Source: an uncultured Paracoccaceae bacterium (GTDB lineage Bacteria; Pseudomonadota; Alphaproteobacteria; Rhodobacterales; Rhodobacteraceae). From it: DNA of 64,000 nucleotides. The notes under the pieces are model-generated. The model was not told the origin of the DNA. It did not search any database and was given only the letters and a program-made list of their open reading frames with translations. Below are positions 52,295 through 61,877 of this stretch, in pieces (position 1 is the stretch's first letter; each line of letters starts with the position of its first letter). The stretch is from assembly GCA_947503775.1 (NCBI GenBank), contig CANNFE010000002.1:310001-374000 (forward strand), given 5' to 3'. The position numbers and the translations under genes are program-made.

Positions 52295-53530
52295 ATGACG
52301 AATGTAGTCCAGGCACGGTCCACGCACCGCCGCGCTCCGCGGATCATGCTCTACTCCCATGATACCCTGGGCTACGGGCATCTGCGCCGAAACCTGCTGA
52401 TCGCCAGCGCTCTCTCCGAGCTGGAGCCGCGGCCCGAAATCCTGCTGATCGGCGGGATGCGCGAGGCCGGCGCCTTTGCAATGCCGCCCGGTGTCGACTG
52501 TGTCACGCTGCCCGCCTATGCCAAGCAAAGCGATGGTAGCTATCAGCCGCGCGAGCTCGGTGGCGATCTGGCCCGCCTGTCCCGGCTGAGGGCGCGCACC
52601 ATCCGCAGCGCCGCCGAAGGGTTCGACCCCGACCTGCTGATCGTCGACAACGTGCCGCGCGGCGCCCAGTACGAGCTGGACGAGACGCTGGCCCATCTGT
52701 CGATGCGCGGCCGGTGCCGGATCGTGCTGGGATTGCGCGACGTCATCGACGCGCCTGCTGTGGTTCGCCGGCAGTGGCTGCGCCAGCGCAACTTCGAAAC
52801 CGTGCGGCGGTTCTATGACGGCGTCTGGGTCTATGGCGATGCGTCGCTTTACGACGTGCTGTCGGATTGCGGAATGGCCGGCCCGATGGGTCCGCGCGCG
52901 CTGCATGTGGGCTATCTGAACCCTGCCGGTCGGCGCGAGACCGCGCAGGCCGAAATCGACCGGATGCTCGTCGCCGGCGCCGATCCGCGTCCTTACGTCT
53001 TTTGCGCGGTTGGCGGCGGACGCGATGGCGCCGCCCTGTGCGACGCGTTCGTCAACGCGCCGATGCCTGCGGGACATCGCGGTGTCCTGCTGACCGGCAC
53101 GCAGATGGCGGAACGCGAGCGCGACCGGATCACGTCCCTGGCCGCCGGGCGCGATGACATGACGGTCCTGCCGTTCCTGCGCGAGCCCTTCACCGCCATG
53201 GCCGGCGCGGCACGGCTAATCGGGATGGGCGGCTACAACACCACGATGGAGATGCTTTCAATCGCGCGCCCCGCCCTGATCGTGCCGCGCTGCCGTCCTC
53301 GCCGGGAACAGGTGATGCGCACCGAACGGCTGGCCGAACGCGGGCTCGTTTCGATGCTGCTGCCGGACGAGCTGACCTCCGGCGCGCTGGGCCGGTGGCT
53401 GTCTGCCCCCGCGCCGCAGCGGGGCGCCCCTGTCGCCATGAACGGGCTGGAGCGTGCTCAGGCGCTGGCCTGCGAATTGTCGGAGGCTGCCATGCGCGGC
53501 ACCGATCGTCCCGCCACCGTGGCCGCCTGA
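52295..53530 (+). CDS. MurG-like glycosyltransferase (COG4671-type)
   Basis: A GT-B-fold transferase of 411 aa. The N-terminus has IMLYSHDTLGYGHLRRNLLI, with a GxGHxxR nucleotide-sugar loop like MurG. Then come PDLLIVDNVPRGAQYEL and the donor-side MGGYNTTMEMLSIARPALIV, also MurG-like. AAAGGAG stands 9 bp before the ATG. It is the first gene of a five-gene operon with two GT4 enzymes, an ABC exporter and a tandem kinase, controlled from the region shared with the two-component system. Sugar donor unknown. Confidence 0.85.
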   Translation: MTNVVQARSTHRRAPRIMLYSHDTLGYGHLRRNLLIASALSELEPRPEILLIGGMREAGAFAMPPGVDCVTLPAYAKQSDGSYQPRELGGDLARLSRLRARTIRSAAEGFDPDLLIVDNVPRGAQYELDETLAHLSMRGRCRIVLGLRDVIDAPAVVRRQWLRQRNFETVRRFYDGVWVYGDASLYDVLSDCGMAGPMGPRALHVGYLNPAGRRETAQAEIDRMLVAGADPRPYVFCAVGGGRDGAALCDAFVNAPMPAGHRGVLLTGTQMAERERDRITSLAAGRDDMTVLPFLREPFTAMAGAARLIGMGGYNTTMEMLSIARPALIVPRCRPRREQVMRTERLAERGLVSMLLPDELTSGALGRWLSAPAPQRGAPVAMNGLERAQALACELSEAAMRGTDRPATVAA

Positions 53531-53548
53531 CCTTCTTTCAAGGAGCTT

Positions 53549-54787
53549 ATGCCCATGTCTCTCTCCTCGCCCTCCGGACCGATCGGCTACGTTCTCAAGC
53601 GCTACCCCCGCTTTTCCGAGACCTTCGTCGTCAACGAAATCCTCGCCCATGAAGCAGCCGGACAGCCGATCGAGATCTTTGCCCTCCGCTCGGTCGAGGA
53701 AACGCATTTCCAGGACCTTCTGGGCCGCGTCCGGGCCCCGGTCACGCGCATTCCCGACCGGTTCAGCGGACCCGAGCCGTTCTGGACCCGGCTTGCGGAG
53801 GTTCGCGATGAATTGCCCGCCGCCTGGGAGACGCTGGCGCGCATGGATGCCATTGCCTGCGGGCGCAACGTGGCGCAGGCGCTCGAGCTTGCCTTGCAGA
53901 TCCGCCGCCGCGGGGTGAGCCATCTGCATGCACATTTCGGAACGGTCGCGACCTCCGTCGCGCGGCTCGCGGCGGCGATGGCGGGGATCGGCTACAGCTT
54001 CACCGCGCATGCCAAGGATATCTACTACGACTACGACGAGCCGCAGCATCTCGATGCCAAACTGCAGGATGCCGCATTTTCAGTCACCGTATCGGATTTC
54101 AACGTGGCCTACCTGAAAGACACATTCGGAGCAGAGCGGGTCAGCCGGATCTATAACGGGCTCGATCTTGGGCATTTCGCCTATCAGCCGCCCCGGGCCG
54201 AGGCGCGCGAGATCATCGCGGTCGGACGTCTGGTGGAGAAGAAGGGGTTTCATATCCTGATCGAGGCCCTTCGTCTGATGGCGGAAGGCGGGCGCCCGGT
54301 CTCCTGCCGGATCGTCGGGGCGGGCGAGGAGCGGGAGCATCTCATCTCGCAGATCGAGGATGCCGGGCTGCCGGACCGCGTGACGCTCGACGGGCCGCGC
54401 CCGCAATCGGAAGTGATCGAGATGATGCGCCAGGCGGCCGTTCTGGCTTGTCCTTGCGTGGTCGGATCGGACGGCAATCGCGACGGGTTGCCCACCGTTC
54501 TGCTCGAGGCGATGGCGCTGGGTCTGCCGGTCGTGACAACCGATGTCGTGGGCATCCCCGAGCTTGTTCGCGACGGCGATACGGGCCTGCTGGTCGCGGA
54601 GGGGGATCCGCAGGCTCTAGCCGAAGCGCTGGAGCGGGCCCTCGACGACGGCGATCTGCGCACCGGTCTGTCCCAAAGGGCGCGGGCGCTGATTGAAGAG
54701 GAGTTCGATGTCCAGCGCAGCGCGGCGGCCCTGCGCGCGCTCTTTGATCAGGCGATCCTGGAGCGCGCCGACCGGAAGGCGGCCTGA
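53549..54787 (+). CDS. GT4-family glycosyltransferase (colanic-acid type)
   Basis: A GT-B transferase of 412 aa. Seen: IGYVLKRYPRFSETFVVNEI at the start (typical of WcaL/AmsK-like enzymes), the catalytic-loop HLHAHFGT, FTAHAKDIYYDYDE, IIAVGRLVEKKGFHILIEAL and GNRDGLPTVLLEAMALGLPV, holding the E-x7-E-type donor site. AAGGAG precedes the ATG. It lies 18 bp after the MurG-like gene and overlaps the next one by a base (TGATG). Confidence 0.92.
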   Translation: MPMSLSSPSGPIGYVLKRYPRFSETFVVNEILAHEAAGQPIEIFALRSVEETHFQDLLGRVRAPVTRIPDRFSGPEPFWTRLAEVRDELPAAWETLARMDAIACGRNVAQALELALQIRRRGVSHLHAHFGTVATSVARLAAAMAGIGYSFTAHAKDIYYDYDEPQHLDAKLQDAAFSVTVSDFNVAYLKDTFGAERVSRIYNGLDLGHFAYQPPRAEAREIIAVGRLVEKKGFHILIEALRLMAEGGRPVSCRIVGAGEEREHLISQIEDAGLPDRVTLDGPRPQSEVIEMMRQAAVLACPCVVGSDGNRDGLPTVLLEAMALGLPVVTTDVVGIPELVRDGDTGLLVAEGDPQALAEALERALDDGDLRTGLSQRARALIEEEFDVQRSAAALRALFDQAILERADRKAA

Positions 54788-55935
54788 TGCGGATCGCTTA
54801 TGTCTGCAGCGATCCCGGCATTCCCGTCTGGGGCGCCAAGGGCGCCTCGATCCACGTGCAAGAGATGCTGCGGGCCTTGTCGCGGCGTGGCGCGAAGCTG
54901 ACGGTTCTGACGCCGCGCGATGAAGGCACTCCGCCTGCGGATCTCTCCTGCGTGCAGGTGCAGGCCTTGCCGCCTGCGCCCAAGGGCGATCCGGAGACCC
55001 GCGCGCAGCTTTTGCTCAAGGCGAACGAGGCTGTGACCGACGCGCTGAACGCGCTCTCGCCCGATCTCGTCTATGAACGTCACGCGCTTTACGCGCATGG
55101 CGCGATGGAATGGGCGGCGCGGCAGGGCCTTCCGTCCGTGCTCGAGGTGAATGCACCGCTTTTGGCTGAAGAGGCTGCCCATCGGCATCTGGCCTTGCCC
55201 TCCGAAGCAGAGGCGTCGGTGCGCCGCGCCATGCAGTCCGCGCGACTGGTTTGCGCGGTCTCGCCCCCGGTGGCCGAGCATGCGCGGCAGATGGGGGCGA
55301 CCGACGCGATCGTCGTTCCCAATGCCGTCGATCCGGAGCGGTTTCCATCTCGGGGACCACGCCCGGCGCGTCCGTTCACGGTGGGCTTTCTGGGATCGCT
55401 CAAGCCGTGGCATGGATTGCCGACGCTTATCGAAGCCTTCGCCAGCTTGCGCGCGCAGGTGCCGGAGGCGCGGCTCCTCATTGTCGGCGACGGGCCCGAG
55501 CGGAGCGCGATCGAGACGCGGCTGGCAGAGCTTGGCTGTCTCGATGCCTCAGAGATCACGGGGCTCATCCCCGCCGCCGAAGTGCCTGCCGCGCTGTCGC
55601 GGATGGATGTCGGCGCGGCGCCCTATGGCGCGTCCGAGCGGTTCTACTTCTCTCCGCTGAAGATCTACGAATACATGGCCGCCAGCTTGCCGGTCGTGAC
55701 CAGCCGGACCGGCCATCTGGCGGAATTGGTCGCGCATGGCCGCACGGGGCTGATCGTGCCGCCGGAAGACGCGGCGGCGCTGGCAGACGCGCTTGTCGGC
55801 CTTGCCACGGATCTTGCCCGCGCGCAGGGCCTAGGCGCGGCGGCGCGTGCGCGTGTGCTGTCAAATCACACTTGGGAAAAGGTCGCGGCCCGCGTCCTGT
55901 CCCATCTGCAGGCCTCGGGTCCGCGCGCGGCATGA
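54787..55935 (+). CDS. GT4-family glycosyltransferase
   Basis: A 382-aa GT-B enzyme. The N-terminal loop RIAYVCSDPGIPVWGAKGAS resembles acceptor-side glycine loops of GT4. The C-terminal domain has FTVGFLGSLKPWHGLPTLIE, RLLIVGDGPERSAIE and SPLKIYEYMAASLPVVTS (donor site). It starts on the stop codon of the preceding GT4 gene and ends in an ATGA overlap with the ABC exporter, so all are translated together. Confidence 0.92.
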   Translation: MRIAYVCSDPGIPVWGAKGASIHVQEMLRALSRRGAKLTVLTPRDEGTPPADLSCVQVQALPPAPKGDPETRAQLLLKANEAVTDALNALSPDLVYERHALYAHGAMEWAARQGLPSVLEVNAPLLAEEAAHRHLALPSEAEASVRRAMQSARLVCAVSPPVAEHARQMGATDAIVVPNAVDPERFPSRGPRPARPFTVGFLGSLKPWHGLPTLIEAFASLRAQVPEARLLIVGDGPERSAIETRLAELGCLDASEITGLIPAAEVPAALSRMDVGAAPYGASERFYFSPLKIYEYMAASLPVVTSRTGHLAELVAHGRTGLIVPPEDAAALADALVGLATDLARAQGLGAAARARVLSNHTWEKVAARVLSHLQASGPRAA

Positions 55936-57740
55936 GCACGGCGCGGATCTCTGGATTGCGGTCCGTGCTGCGGCATTTGGGCCCGTATCTGAAGGGCCAC
56001 CGCCTGATGCTGGCCGGTGCGGTGATGGCGCTGATCCTGTCGACGGTCATGCGCCTTGCCGAACCCTGGCCGCTGAAGTTCATCATCGATGCTGTCGTGC
56101 CCGTCCCGGCGGGCGATACCCCTGCCGCCGCAGGGCTGGATCCGATGTTGCTGCTCGCGCTTTGTGCCGGAGGGCTGCTTGTCGCCGTGCTGCTGCGCGC
56201 CGGGTTTCACTATCTCGCGACGGTCGGGTTCGCACTTGTCGGCAACAAGGTCCTTGCGAATGTCCGCAGCGATCTCTTCCGGCATCTGCAATCGCTGTCT
56301 TTGGGATTTCACGCAAAGTCGCGGACGGGGGATCTGACGATCCGGCTCGTCAGCGATGTCGGGATGCTCAAGGATACGCTGGTAACAGCCGCCATGCCGC
56401 TGATCGCCAACATCCTGATCTTCTGCGGAATGGTGGGCGTGATGCTCTGGCTGGACTGGAGGCTCGCGCTCGTCGCGCTGGCGCCTCTGCCGGTCCTCTG
56501 GCTGCTCTCGCGCCTTTTGACGGTGCGGATCCGGGAGGTCAGCCGCACTCAGCGCAAGCGGCAGGGGGCGCTGGCCTCGACCTCGTCCGAGGCGCTTGCC
56601 GGCATCCGCTCGGTGCAGGCGCTGGGCCTGGAAGAGCGGACGAACAGCGCCTTTTCCGGGGCCAACGCAAAGGAGATGGCCGCCGGCCTGCGCGGTGCGC
56701 GCCTGACAGCAGGGCTGGAGCGGTCGGTGGATGTCCTTGCCGGGCTCGGGCTCGTCGGCGTGCTGTGGTTCGGCACATTGCAAGTGATGTCCGGGCAGAT
56801 CTCGCCGGGCGATCTGCTGATCTTCGTGAGCTATCTCAAGCACACCTTCCGGCCGGTCCGGGGTTATGCGAAATACGCGGCCCGTCTGGCCAAGGCGCTT
56901 GCGGCGGCGGAACGCGTCGTCGATCTGATGGATCAGGACGACGCGGTGCGGGACCGGCCCGGCGCCCGCCCGGCCCCCGTCGACATGCCGGGCCGGCTCA
57001 CCTTCGACGCTGTTCATTTCGCCCATGAGGAAACCCAGACCGTCTTCGATGGTCTGGATCTCTCTCTCACGCCGGGACAGCGGATCGCCGTCGTCGGCCC
57101 TTCCGGCGCGGGCAAATCGACGCTGGCTGCGCTCGCCCTGCGCCTGCACGATCCGCAAGCGGGCCGCGTGGCGCTGGACGGGATCGACTTGCGCGACATC
57201 ACCTTGTCGAGCTTGCGCGCCAGGATCGCTCTGGTCCCGCAAGAGCCGCTCATCGTCTCGGGCACGATCGCCGAGAACCTTGTGCTGGGCCTCGGACGCG
57301 ACCCCGCCCAGGATGAGATCGAAGAGGCCGCGCGCCGCGCCTATCTTCACGATTTCATCGAGGGCCTCGAGGACGGCTACGACACCGTACTGGCAGAGCG
57401 GGGCGCATCGCTCTCAGGCGGTCAGCGCCAGCGGATGTCGCTTGCGCGCGCGTTTCTGCGGCGCACGCCGATCCTGATCCTCGACGAGCCGACGACCGGC
57501 CTCGACAGCGAAAGCGCCGCCGCCGTGACCGAAGCGGTCGAGGCAATCTCCGAAGGGCGCACGACGCTTCTGGTCACCCATGACCTTCTGCTCGCCGCCC
57601 GCTGCGACCGCATCGTGACCATCGCGGGCGGCCGGGTCGCAGAGGACGGCGATCTCGAGACGCTCCGCCAGACCGGGGGCTGGTTCGCCCTGAATTTCAG
57701 ACGCCAAGGCGGCGAGGCCCCCCATGCCCGGGCGATCTGA
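55932..57740 (+). CDS. ABC exporter, fused permease and ATPase (MsbA/HlyB fold)
   Basis: Half-transporter of 602 aa. Six TM helices (about residues 20-310) are followed by an NBD with Walker A VVGPSGAGKSTL, Q-loop LVPQEPLI, signature LSGGQRQRMSLA, Walker B ILILDEPTTGLDS and switch VTHDLLL. The ATG start overlaps the GT4 stop. As the only exporter of the operon it likely flips the product of the three glycosyltransferases or a lipid-linked precursor. The kinase gene begins 17 bp before its end. Confidence 0.92.
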   Translation: MSTARISGLRSVLRHLGPYLKGHRLMLAGAVMALILSTVMRLAEPWPLKFIIDAVVPVPAGDTPAAAGLDPMLLLALCAGGLLVAVLLRAGFHYLATVGFALVGNKVLANVRSDLFRHLQSLSLGFHAKSRTGDLTIRLVSDVGMLKDTLVTAAMPLIANILIFCGMVGVMLWLDWRLALVALAPLPVLWLLSRLLTVRIREVSRTQRKRQGALASTSSEALAGIRSVQALGLEERTNSAFSGANAKEMAAGLRGARLTAGLERSVDVLAGLGLVGVLWFGTLQVMSGQISPGDLLIFVSYLKHTFRPVRGYAKYAARLAKALAAAERVVDLMDQDDAVRDRPGARPAPVDMPGRLTFDAVHFAHEETQTVFDGLDLSLTPGQRIAVVGPSGAGKSTLAALALRLHDPQAGRVALDGIDLRDITLSSLRARIALVPQEPLIVSGTIAENLVLGLGRDPAQDEIEEAARRAYLHDFIEGLEDGYDTVLAERGASLSGGQRQRMSLARAFLRRTPILILDEPTTGLDSESAAAVTEAVEAISEGRTTLLVTHDLLLAARCDRIVTIAGGRVAEDGDLETLRQTGGWFALNFRRQGGEAPHARAI

Positions 57741-59871
57741 GATCTCGCCTGCCGATGCAGCGCTCTGCGCGCGCGATCCCGCATTGCCGGGCCTGCCCGG
57801 CGTGTTGAACGCCCCCGCCCTGGCCGCCCAAGCGGGGCTGGGCCCCATGCGTCACGCTTATCTGCGCTACAAGCCGGGCACGAGCTGCGTCGCGGGCCTC
57901 GTTCCCGAGGATGGAGGGCTCGGCGCATATGCCGCCATGACCTATCCGGCAGAACGGTGGGCAGAGATCCGCGCCCGTCCCAAATGGTCGAGCGGCGAGA
58001 CACCGGCGATCTTTCTGGACGAGCATCAATGCGCCCTGGTCCCGCTCGCCCTGGAGCGACGATTGAGACCGGCCCGGCTGCTGACCTCTCCAAAGCATCT
58101 GGCGCGCTGTCTCGATGCCGTGAACCTGAAAGGCTGCGCGCTGCGGATCCTGCGGTACAAGCCTGGCCGGCGGATCGTCCTTTGTGCTGAAGACCCTGGC
58201 GGGCTGCGCGCGGTCCTTAAATTTCATGCAGGCCGGGACGCCTTCGACCACGCAATCGCCGGAGCGCGCCATTCCGCAGCGCTCGGCGGGCCTGCCCTTA
58301 TCGGCGCTGATCCCGATCATCACGCGGTGGCCGTGGCCTGGATACCGGGTCAGCCGCTCGATGCCTCTCTGTCCAGCCGCGATCACGCTCTGGCCGGTGC
58401 CATGCTGGCGGTTTCCCATCACCGGCCGCCTCCCGGACAGCTCCCAATGTGGCAGGCGCCGGACCCCCGGGCCTCCTGCACGATGATCGAGGCTCTTCTG
58501 CCGCATCTTTCAGCCGATCTGGACCGGCTCCTGGCCGATCTACCTGACCTGCCACCCGTCGGCGGCGGTCCAGTCCACGGGGATTTTTCAGCCGATCAGG
58601 TGATCATCGGCCCCACAGGCGCGACGCTCGTGGACTGGGACCGCGCCGCGCTGGGACCGGCGGCGCGGGATCTTGGAAGCGCGCTTGCCGCTCTTGACCT
58701 GGACGCGATCCGGGGCGCGGCCACCGGGGACGCGGCAGAGGCGCTGCTGGACGGCTACGCGTCCGTTTGCGCGCTGCCCGATCGGGCCGAGATTGCCGCC
58801 CATCGCAGACACGCCCTTCTGGCACTCGTCGTCGATGGCTTCCGCGGCAGGCGCCGGGCCTGGGATGACGAAGCCGCATCGCTGCTCGCGCTCGCCCTCG
58901 GGGACGGTTTGCCACCGCCGCGCCCCGCCCGGCGCATCGCCTCATTGGAGCGCGCGCTCGATGCTGCCGCCATGCAGCCCGCGCTTGCCGCGGCGATGCG
59001 CAGCGCCCCGCCGGAGGGACAGATCACGGCCTCGCTGACCCGGCTCAAGCCAGGGCGCCGCGCCATGGTGCGCTACCGGCTGGCGGATGGCCGCGTGCTT
59101 TTGGGCAAACTCTCCGCGAAGGGCGCCGATCCGCACACGCCTCGCTTTCAGGAAAGGTTGCGCAAGGCCGGTCTCGATGGCGCGACCGGTATCGGGGTCC
59201 CGGCCGTGGTCGCCGCGCTGGACGACCCCCCGATCTGGCTTCAGGACGCGGTGCCCGGTCAGCCGCTCGGCACGGCGCTGGAGGAGACCTCCGACGCGTC
59301 AAGGCAGGCGATGCACCGAACGGGCCAGGCTCTCGCGGGCCTGCACGCGACCCGCCCTCAGACCGAGCGGCGATGGACCCACGAGGATGAATTGCAAGTC
59401 CTCAAACGCGCGGTCGCGGACGGTCCCTATTCCGATCTCTATCGCAGATCTGCGGCCCTGCTGCGCGGGCTGCCCAAGGCCGAAGAGGTCGGGCTGCACC
59501 GGGATTTCTATTTCGATCAGGTCCTTGTCGCACCAGAGGCAATCTGGCTGGTCGATCTGGACCTCTATGCCCGCGGCGACCCGGCGATCGACATCGGAAA
59601 CTTCCTCGCCCACCTGACCGAACTGGCTCTCCGTGCCGGAAAACCAGCCACGTTCTACGCTTGGTTGGAACAGGCCTTCCTCGATGGATATGCCGGGCGC
59701 CGCGCCTTGCCGCCTGCCGCCTCGATCGATGCCCTTCACACCATATCCCTGGCGCGCCACGTGGCCATAGCCCAACGCTTCCCAGAACGCCGACCTGCTA
59801 TCCCCGCTATCGCAAACCTCTGCCGAGCAGCGCTGCCCGCCGGACCGAAAGCCACGCAGGATCACCAATAA
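57724..59871 (+). CDS. Tandem aminoglycoside-phosphotransferase (APH)-fold kinase
   Basis: A 715-aa cytosolic protein with two APH/choline-kinase-type halves. The first has a catalytic loop VHGDFSADQVII (His285, Asp287) and LVDWDRAALGPAARDLGSAL. The second has LHRDFYFDQVLV (His592, Asp594) and LVDLDLYARGDPAIDIGNFL. Both keep the catalytic Asp and the DFG-equivalent Asp, so both may be active. The duplication within one chain is uncommon. It overlaps the exporter by 17 bp. It may phosphorylate a sugar or lipid-sugar of the exported glycan; the substrate is inferred only from context. Confidence 0.85.
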   Translation: MPGRSEISPADAALCARDPALPGLPGVLNAPALAAQAGLGPMRHAYLRYKPGTSCVAGLVPEDGGLGAYAAMTYPAERWAEIRARPKWSSGETPAIFLDEHQCALVPLALERRLRPARLLTSPKHLARCLDAVNLKGCALRILRYKPGRRIVLCAEDPGGLRAVLKFHAGRDAFDHAIAGARHSAALGGPALIGADPDHHAVAVAWIPGQPLDASLSSRDHALAGAMLAVSHHRPPPGQLPMWQAPDPRASCTMIEALLPHLSADLDRLLADLPDLPPVGGGPVHGDFSADQVIIGPTGATLVDWDRAALGPAARDLGSALAALDLDAIRGAATGDAAEALLDGYASVCALPDRAEIAAHRRHALLALVVDGFRGRRRAWDDEAASLLALALGDGLPPPRPARRIASLERALDAAAMQPALAAAMRSAPPEGQITASLTRLKPGRRAMVRYRLADGRVLLGKLSAKGADPHTPRFQERLRKAGLDGATGIGVPAVVAALDDPPIWLQDAVPGQPLGTALEETSDASRQAMHRTGQALAGLHATRPQTERRWTHEDELQVLKRAVADGPYSDLYRRSAALLRGLPKAEEVGLHRDFYFDQVLVAPEAIWLVDLDLYARGDPAIDIGNFLAHLTELALRAGKPATFYAWLEQAFLDGYAGRRALPPAASIDALHTISLARHVAIAQRFPERRPAIPAIANLCRAALPAGPKATQDHQ

Positions 59872-59888
59872 ACAGAAGCCAAAGTCGC

Positions 59889-59909
59889 ACCCGGATCAGG
59901 ATCCCGGGT
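59889..59909. terminator. Possible terminator hairpin after the glycan operon
   Basis: ACCCGG and CCGGGT arms surround a 9-nt loop 18 bp after the tandem-kinase stop, in the 199-bp space shared with the convergent histone-like gene. There is no T-run, so it may only stabilise the 3' end. Confidence 0.35.
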
Positions 59910-60070
59910 CGGCAGATTCCATAATGGCGGCGAAGCCATCCGCGCAGGGCTGCGATTGCCCGAAGAAAGAGAGGACAGCTTGAAAGCCGTTAAGGCGTTG
60001 GTCCGACCGAGTGCCCGGATGCGGAACAGGTTTGTCTGCCCTGTCGGTCGCGGAAAGGACAGGGCCGCCG

Positions 60071-60643
60071 TTACGCTTTTGACTTTGGTCCTGGTTTCGC
60101 CACCGTCCGTTTCTTGCTTGCGGCGGCATTTGCCGCGTTCTGCGTCTTGGTGGTGGCCGCCACCATCTTTTCGGCAGCCGGGGTCGCACGTTTCGACTTG
60201 GCCGTCGGGGCCTCGGTCTTGGCGGGTTTTACGGCAGGCGTCTCTGTCTGCTTGGATGTGGCAGCGGCCTTGGACGTGGCCGTTTTGGGAGCTGCTTTCG
60301 GTTTGGGCGCCGCCGGTTTTGCAGCTTTGGCCGCCTGAACCGCGACAGGTTTCGCAGCCGGGGCCTTCGACGTGTTGGCCGCCGGCGGCTTTCGCCTGGC
60401 GGGCGCTGCCTTGGCCTTTGCGGCAGGCTTGGACGCGGTCGCGGGCGTGGCAGGAGCGGTCTTGGGCGCAGCTTTCGCTTCGGGCGCTGCGGGCTTGGCC
60501 GCGGGGCGGTCCCGGGGCTTCAAAGGCGGCATCTCGGGGCTTTTGGCAGCAGGCCCGGGTGCGGCGGCGGCCTTCTTTTCGGCCAGGCGGCGGGCGGCGG
60601 CTTCGATGGCGCGTCCGGCCCCGGCGCGGGTCTCCTCGGTCAT
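60071..60643 (-). CDS. Histone H1-like Ala/Lys/Pro-rich protein
   Basis: A 190-aa low-complexity basic protein made almost wholly of Ala, Lys, Pro and Thr (KAAPKTAPATPATASK is typical), after a more ordinary helical N-terminus (ETRAGAGRAIEAAARRLAEK). Such tails resemble bacterial histone H1-like/AlgP proteins that bind DNA or RNA non-specifically. GAGGAG lies before the ATG. It stands as a single gene, 72 bp from the hydrolase gene upstream. Function in this organism is unknown. Confidence 0.75.
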   Translation of the reverse strand: MTEETRAGAGRAIEAAARRLAEKKAAAAPGPAAKSPEMPPLKPRDRPAAKPAAPEAKAAPKTAPATPATASKPAAKAKAAPARRKPPAANTSKAPAAKPVAVQAAKAAKPAAPKPKAAPKTATSKAAATSKQTETPAVKPAKTEAPTAKSKRATPAAEKMVAATTKTQNAANAAASKKRTVAKPGPKSKA

Positions 60644-60715
60644 TCTGGGATCTCCTCAAATCGATCTGACGCCTTTATATAATCATCAACGCCAGCGTCC
60701 TCTCTTTGTTCAGGA

Positions 60716-61810
60716 TCAATTCGACAGAACACCCCCGGGCGCCAGTACGATTTCCGTCGCATTCCGGATCGTCAGAACCGTCCCGGGGAAAAGCCCCGGA
60801 CGTCCGGCCCGGTCGCCCGAAAAAGCGGCATCGATATCGCGGACCTGGGAAAAGAGGCTGAGCAGGACCGCCGAATTGCCTGCTGCGAAATGATCCGCCG
60901 AACCCGGCTCGTTCGACAGATTGATCACCGTGATCGGCAGATCGGCGAGCGGTTCGATATCGCTCAGATTGCCGATGCGGCGCGGCGATCCGTTCAGCCG
61001 GGCCGACAGCCGCAGCGCCCGGTCGCGTTGCGAGACGAAGAGAACGAACGGCTCTGGCACCGGATCGACGCGGGCCAGCTGAGAGACAAAGACGTCGGGA
61101 TCGATATCGGCCGAGATCAGAAGCACCCCGAAGAGCGTCTCCTTCGAGCTGCCCGGCGCGGCGATATCCATCTGGCGCATCGTCTCGACCGAGACCAGCG
61201 CGCCCATCGAATGGGCGACCAGAACGATCCGGTCGGCCCCCGCCTCGCGGACCTCCTCGATCAGCGACTGAAGCCCGTCGCGGGCGAAAAGCGCGCTTTC
61301 CCGGTCGTGTCCATAGCCGAGGACCCAGCCCTGACTGGGCCAGGCATAGTGGACCGCGACCCCCTCGATCTGAAGATCATGGGCGAGCTGGGCGATCCGA
61401 AGCACGCCTTCGTCATAGGTGTTGTTGAAACCATGCACGTAGATGACGGCCTCGCGCTCCCCATCCGGAAAGGCGGCCAGAGCGTCCGCAAGCTCGGCCC
61501 GGAATTGCGTCGTCTGCGCGAACCGCTGGCTTTGGGTGACCACGATGTCCTGCATCGGATCGGGATCGCGCTGGTTGAACGGGATCTCTCCCAGACGGCG
61601 ATTGGGCGGCATCGACAGCGTGACCGAGGCGAAGGACAGGCCGCCTGCGCGATCGGGCGTCGCTTGGGTCGCCGTGACAAGGGGTCGTGTGGTGCCGATA
61701 AAGACCTGCTGCTCCGCCCCCAGCGTGGGCCCGGCAAAGGAGGTCAGCGTTGCCCGCGGCGCGCAGGCGGTCAGGCCAATGAAACACAGCAAGGACAGGG
61801 CGCGGAACAT
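60716..61810 (-). CDS. Lipoprotein alpha/beta hydrolase (DUF900 family)
   Basis: A 364-aa predicted lipoprotein: signal peptide with lipobox LTAC (Cys16), then the DUF900 alpha/beta-hydrolase domain. Seen: FIGTTRP, AVIYVHGFNNTYDEGVLR (oxyanion/His-Gly strand), YAWPSQG, and the nucleophile elbow VLVAHSMGALVSVE, with a candidate catalytic His in SADHFAAG near the end. It likely acts in the periplasm or outer membrane as an esterase. The gene is separate, 67 bp downstream of hslU on the same strand. Confidence 0.88.
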   Translation of the reverse strand: MFRALSLLCFIGLTACAPRATLTSFAGPTLGAEQQVFIGTTRPLVTATQATPDRAGGLSFASVTLSMPPNRRLGEIPFNQRDPDPMQDIVVTQSQRFAQTTQFRAELADALAAFPDGEREAVIYVHGFNNTYDEGVLRIAQLAHDLQIEGVAVHYAWPSQGWVLGYGHDRESALFARDGLQSLIEEVREAGADRIVLVAHSMGALVSVETMRQMDIAAPGSSKETLFGVLLISADIDPDVFVSQLARVDPVPEPFVLFVSQRDRALRLSARLNGSPRRIGNLSDIEPLADLPITVINLSNEPGSADHFAAGNSAVLLSLFSQVRDIDAAFSGDRAGRPGLFPGTVLTIRNATEIVLAPGGVLSN

Positions 61811-61877
61811 GGGCGGATCCGAGGCGGGGACGGTCAGGATCTGAGTAGCGGTCCCGCCTTGCGCTGTCGAGGTCCAG

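Noticed and set aside
55866-57350. 494-residue minus-strand frame opposite the ABC exporter
   Set aside because: Low-quality Arg/Gln/Asp-rich sequence; the plus strand carries full Walker and signature motifs.
55932-57740. Type I secretion exporter for the RTX proteins
   Set aside because: It is inside a glycosyltransferase operon, lacks an adjacent HlyD or TolC partner, and resembles MsbA-like exporters with no N-terminal peptidase-like domain.
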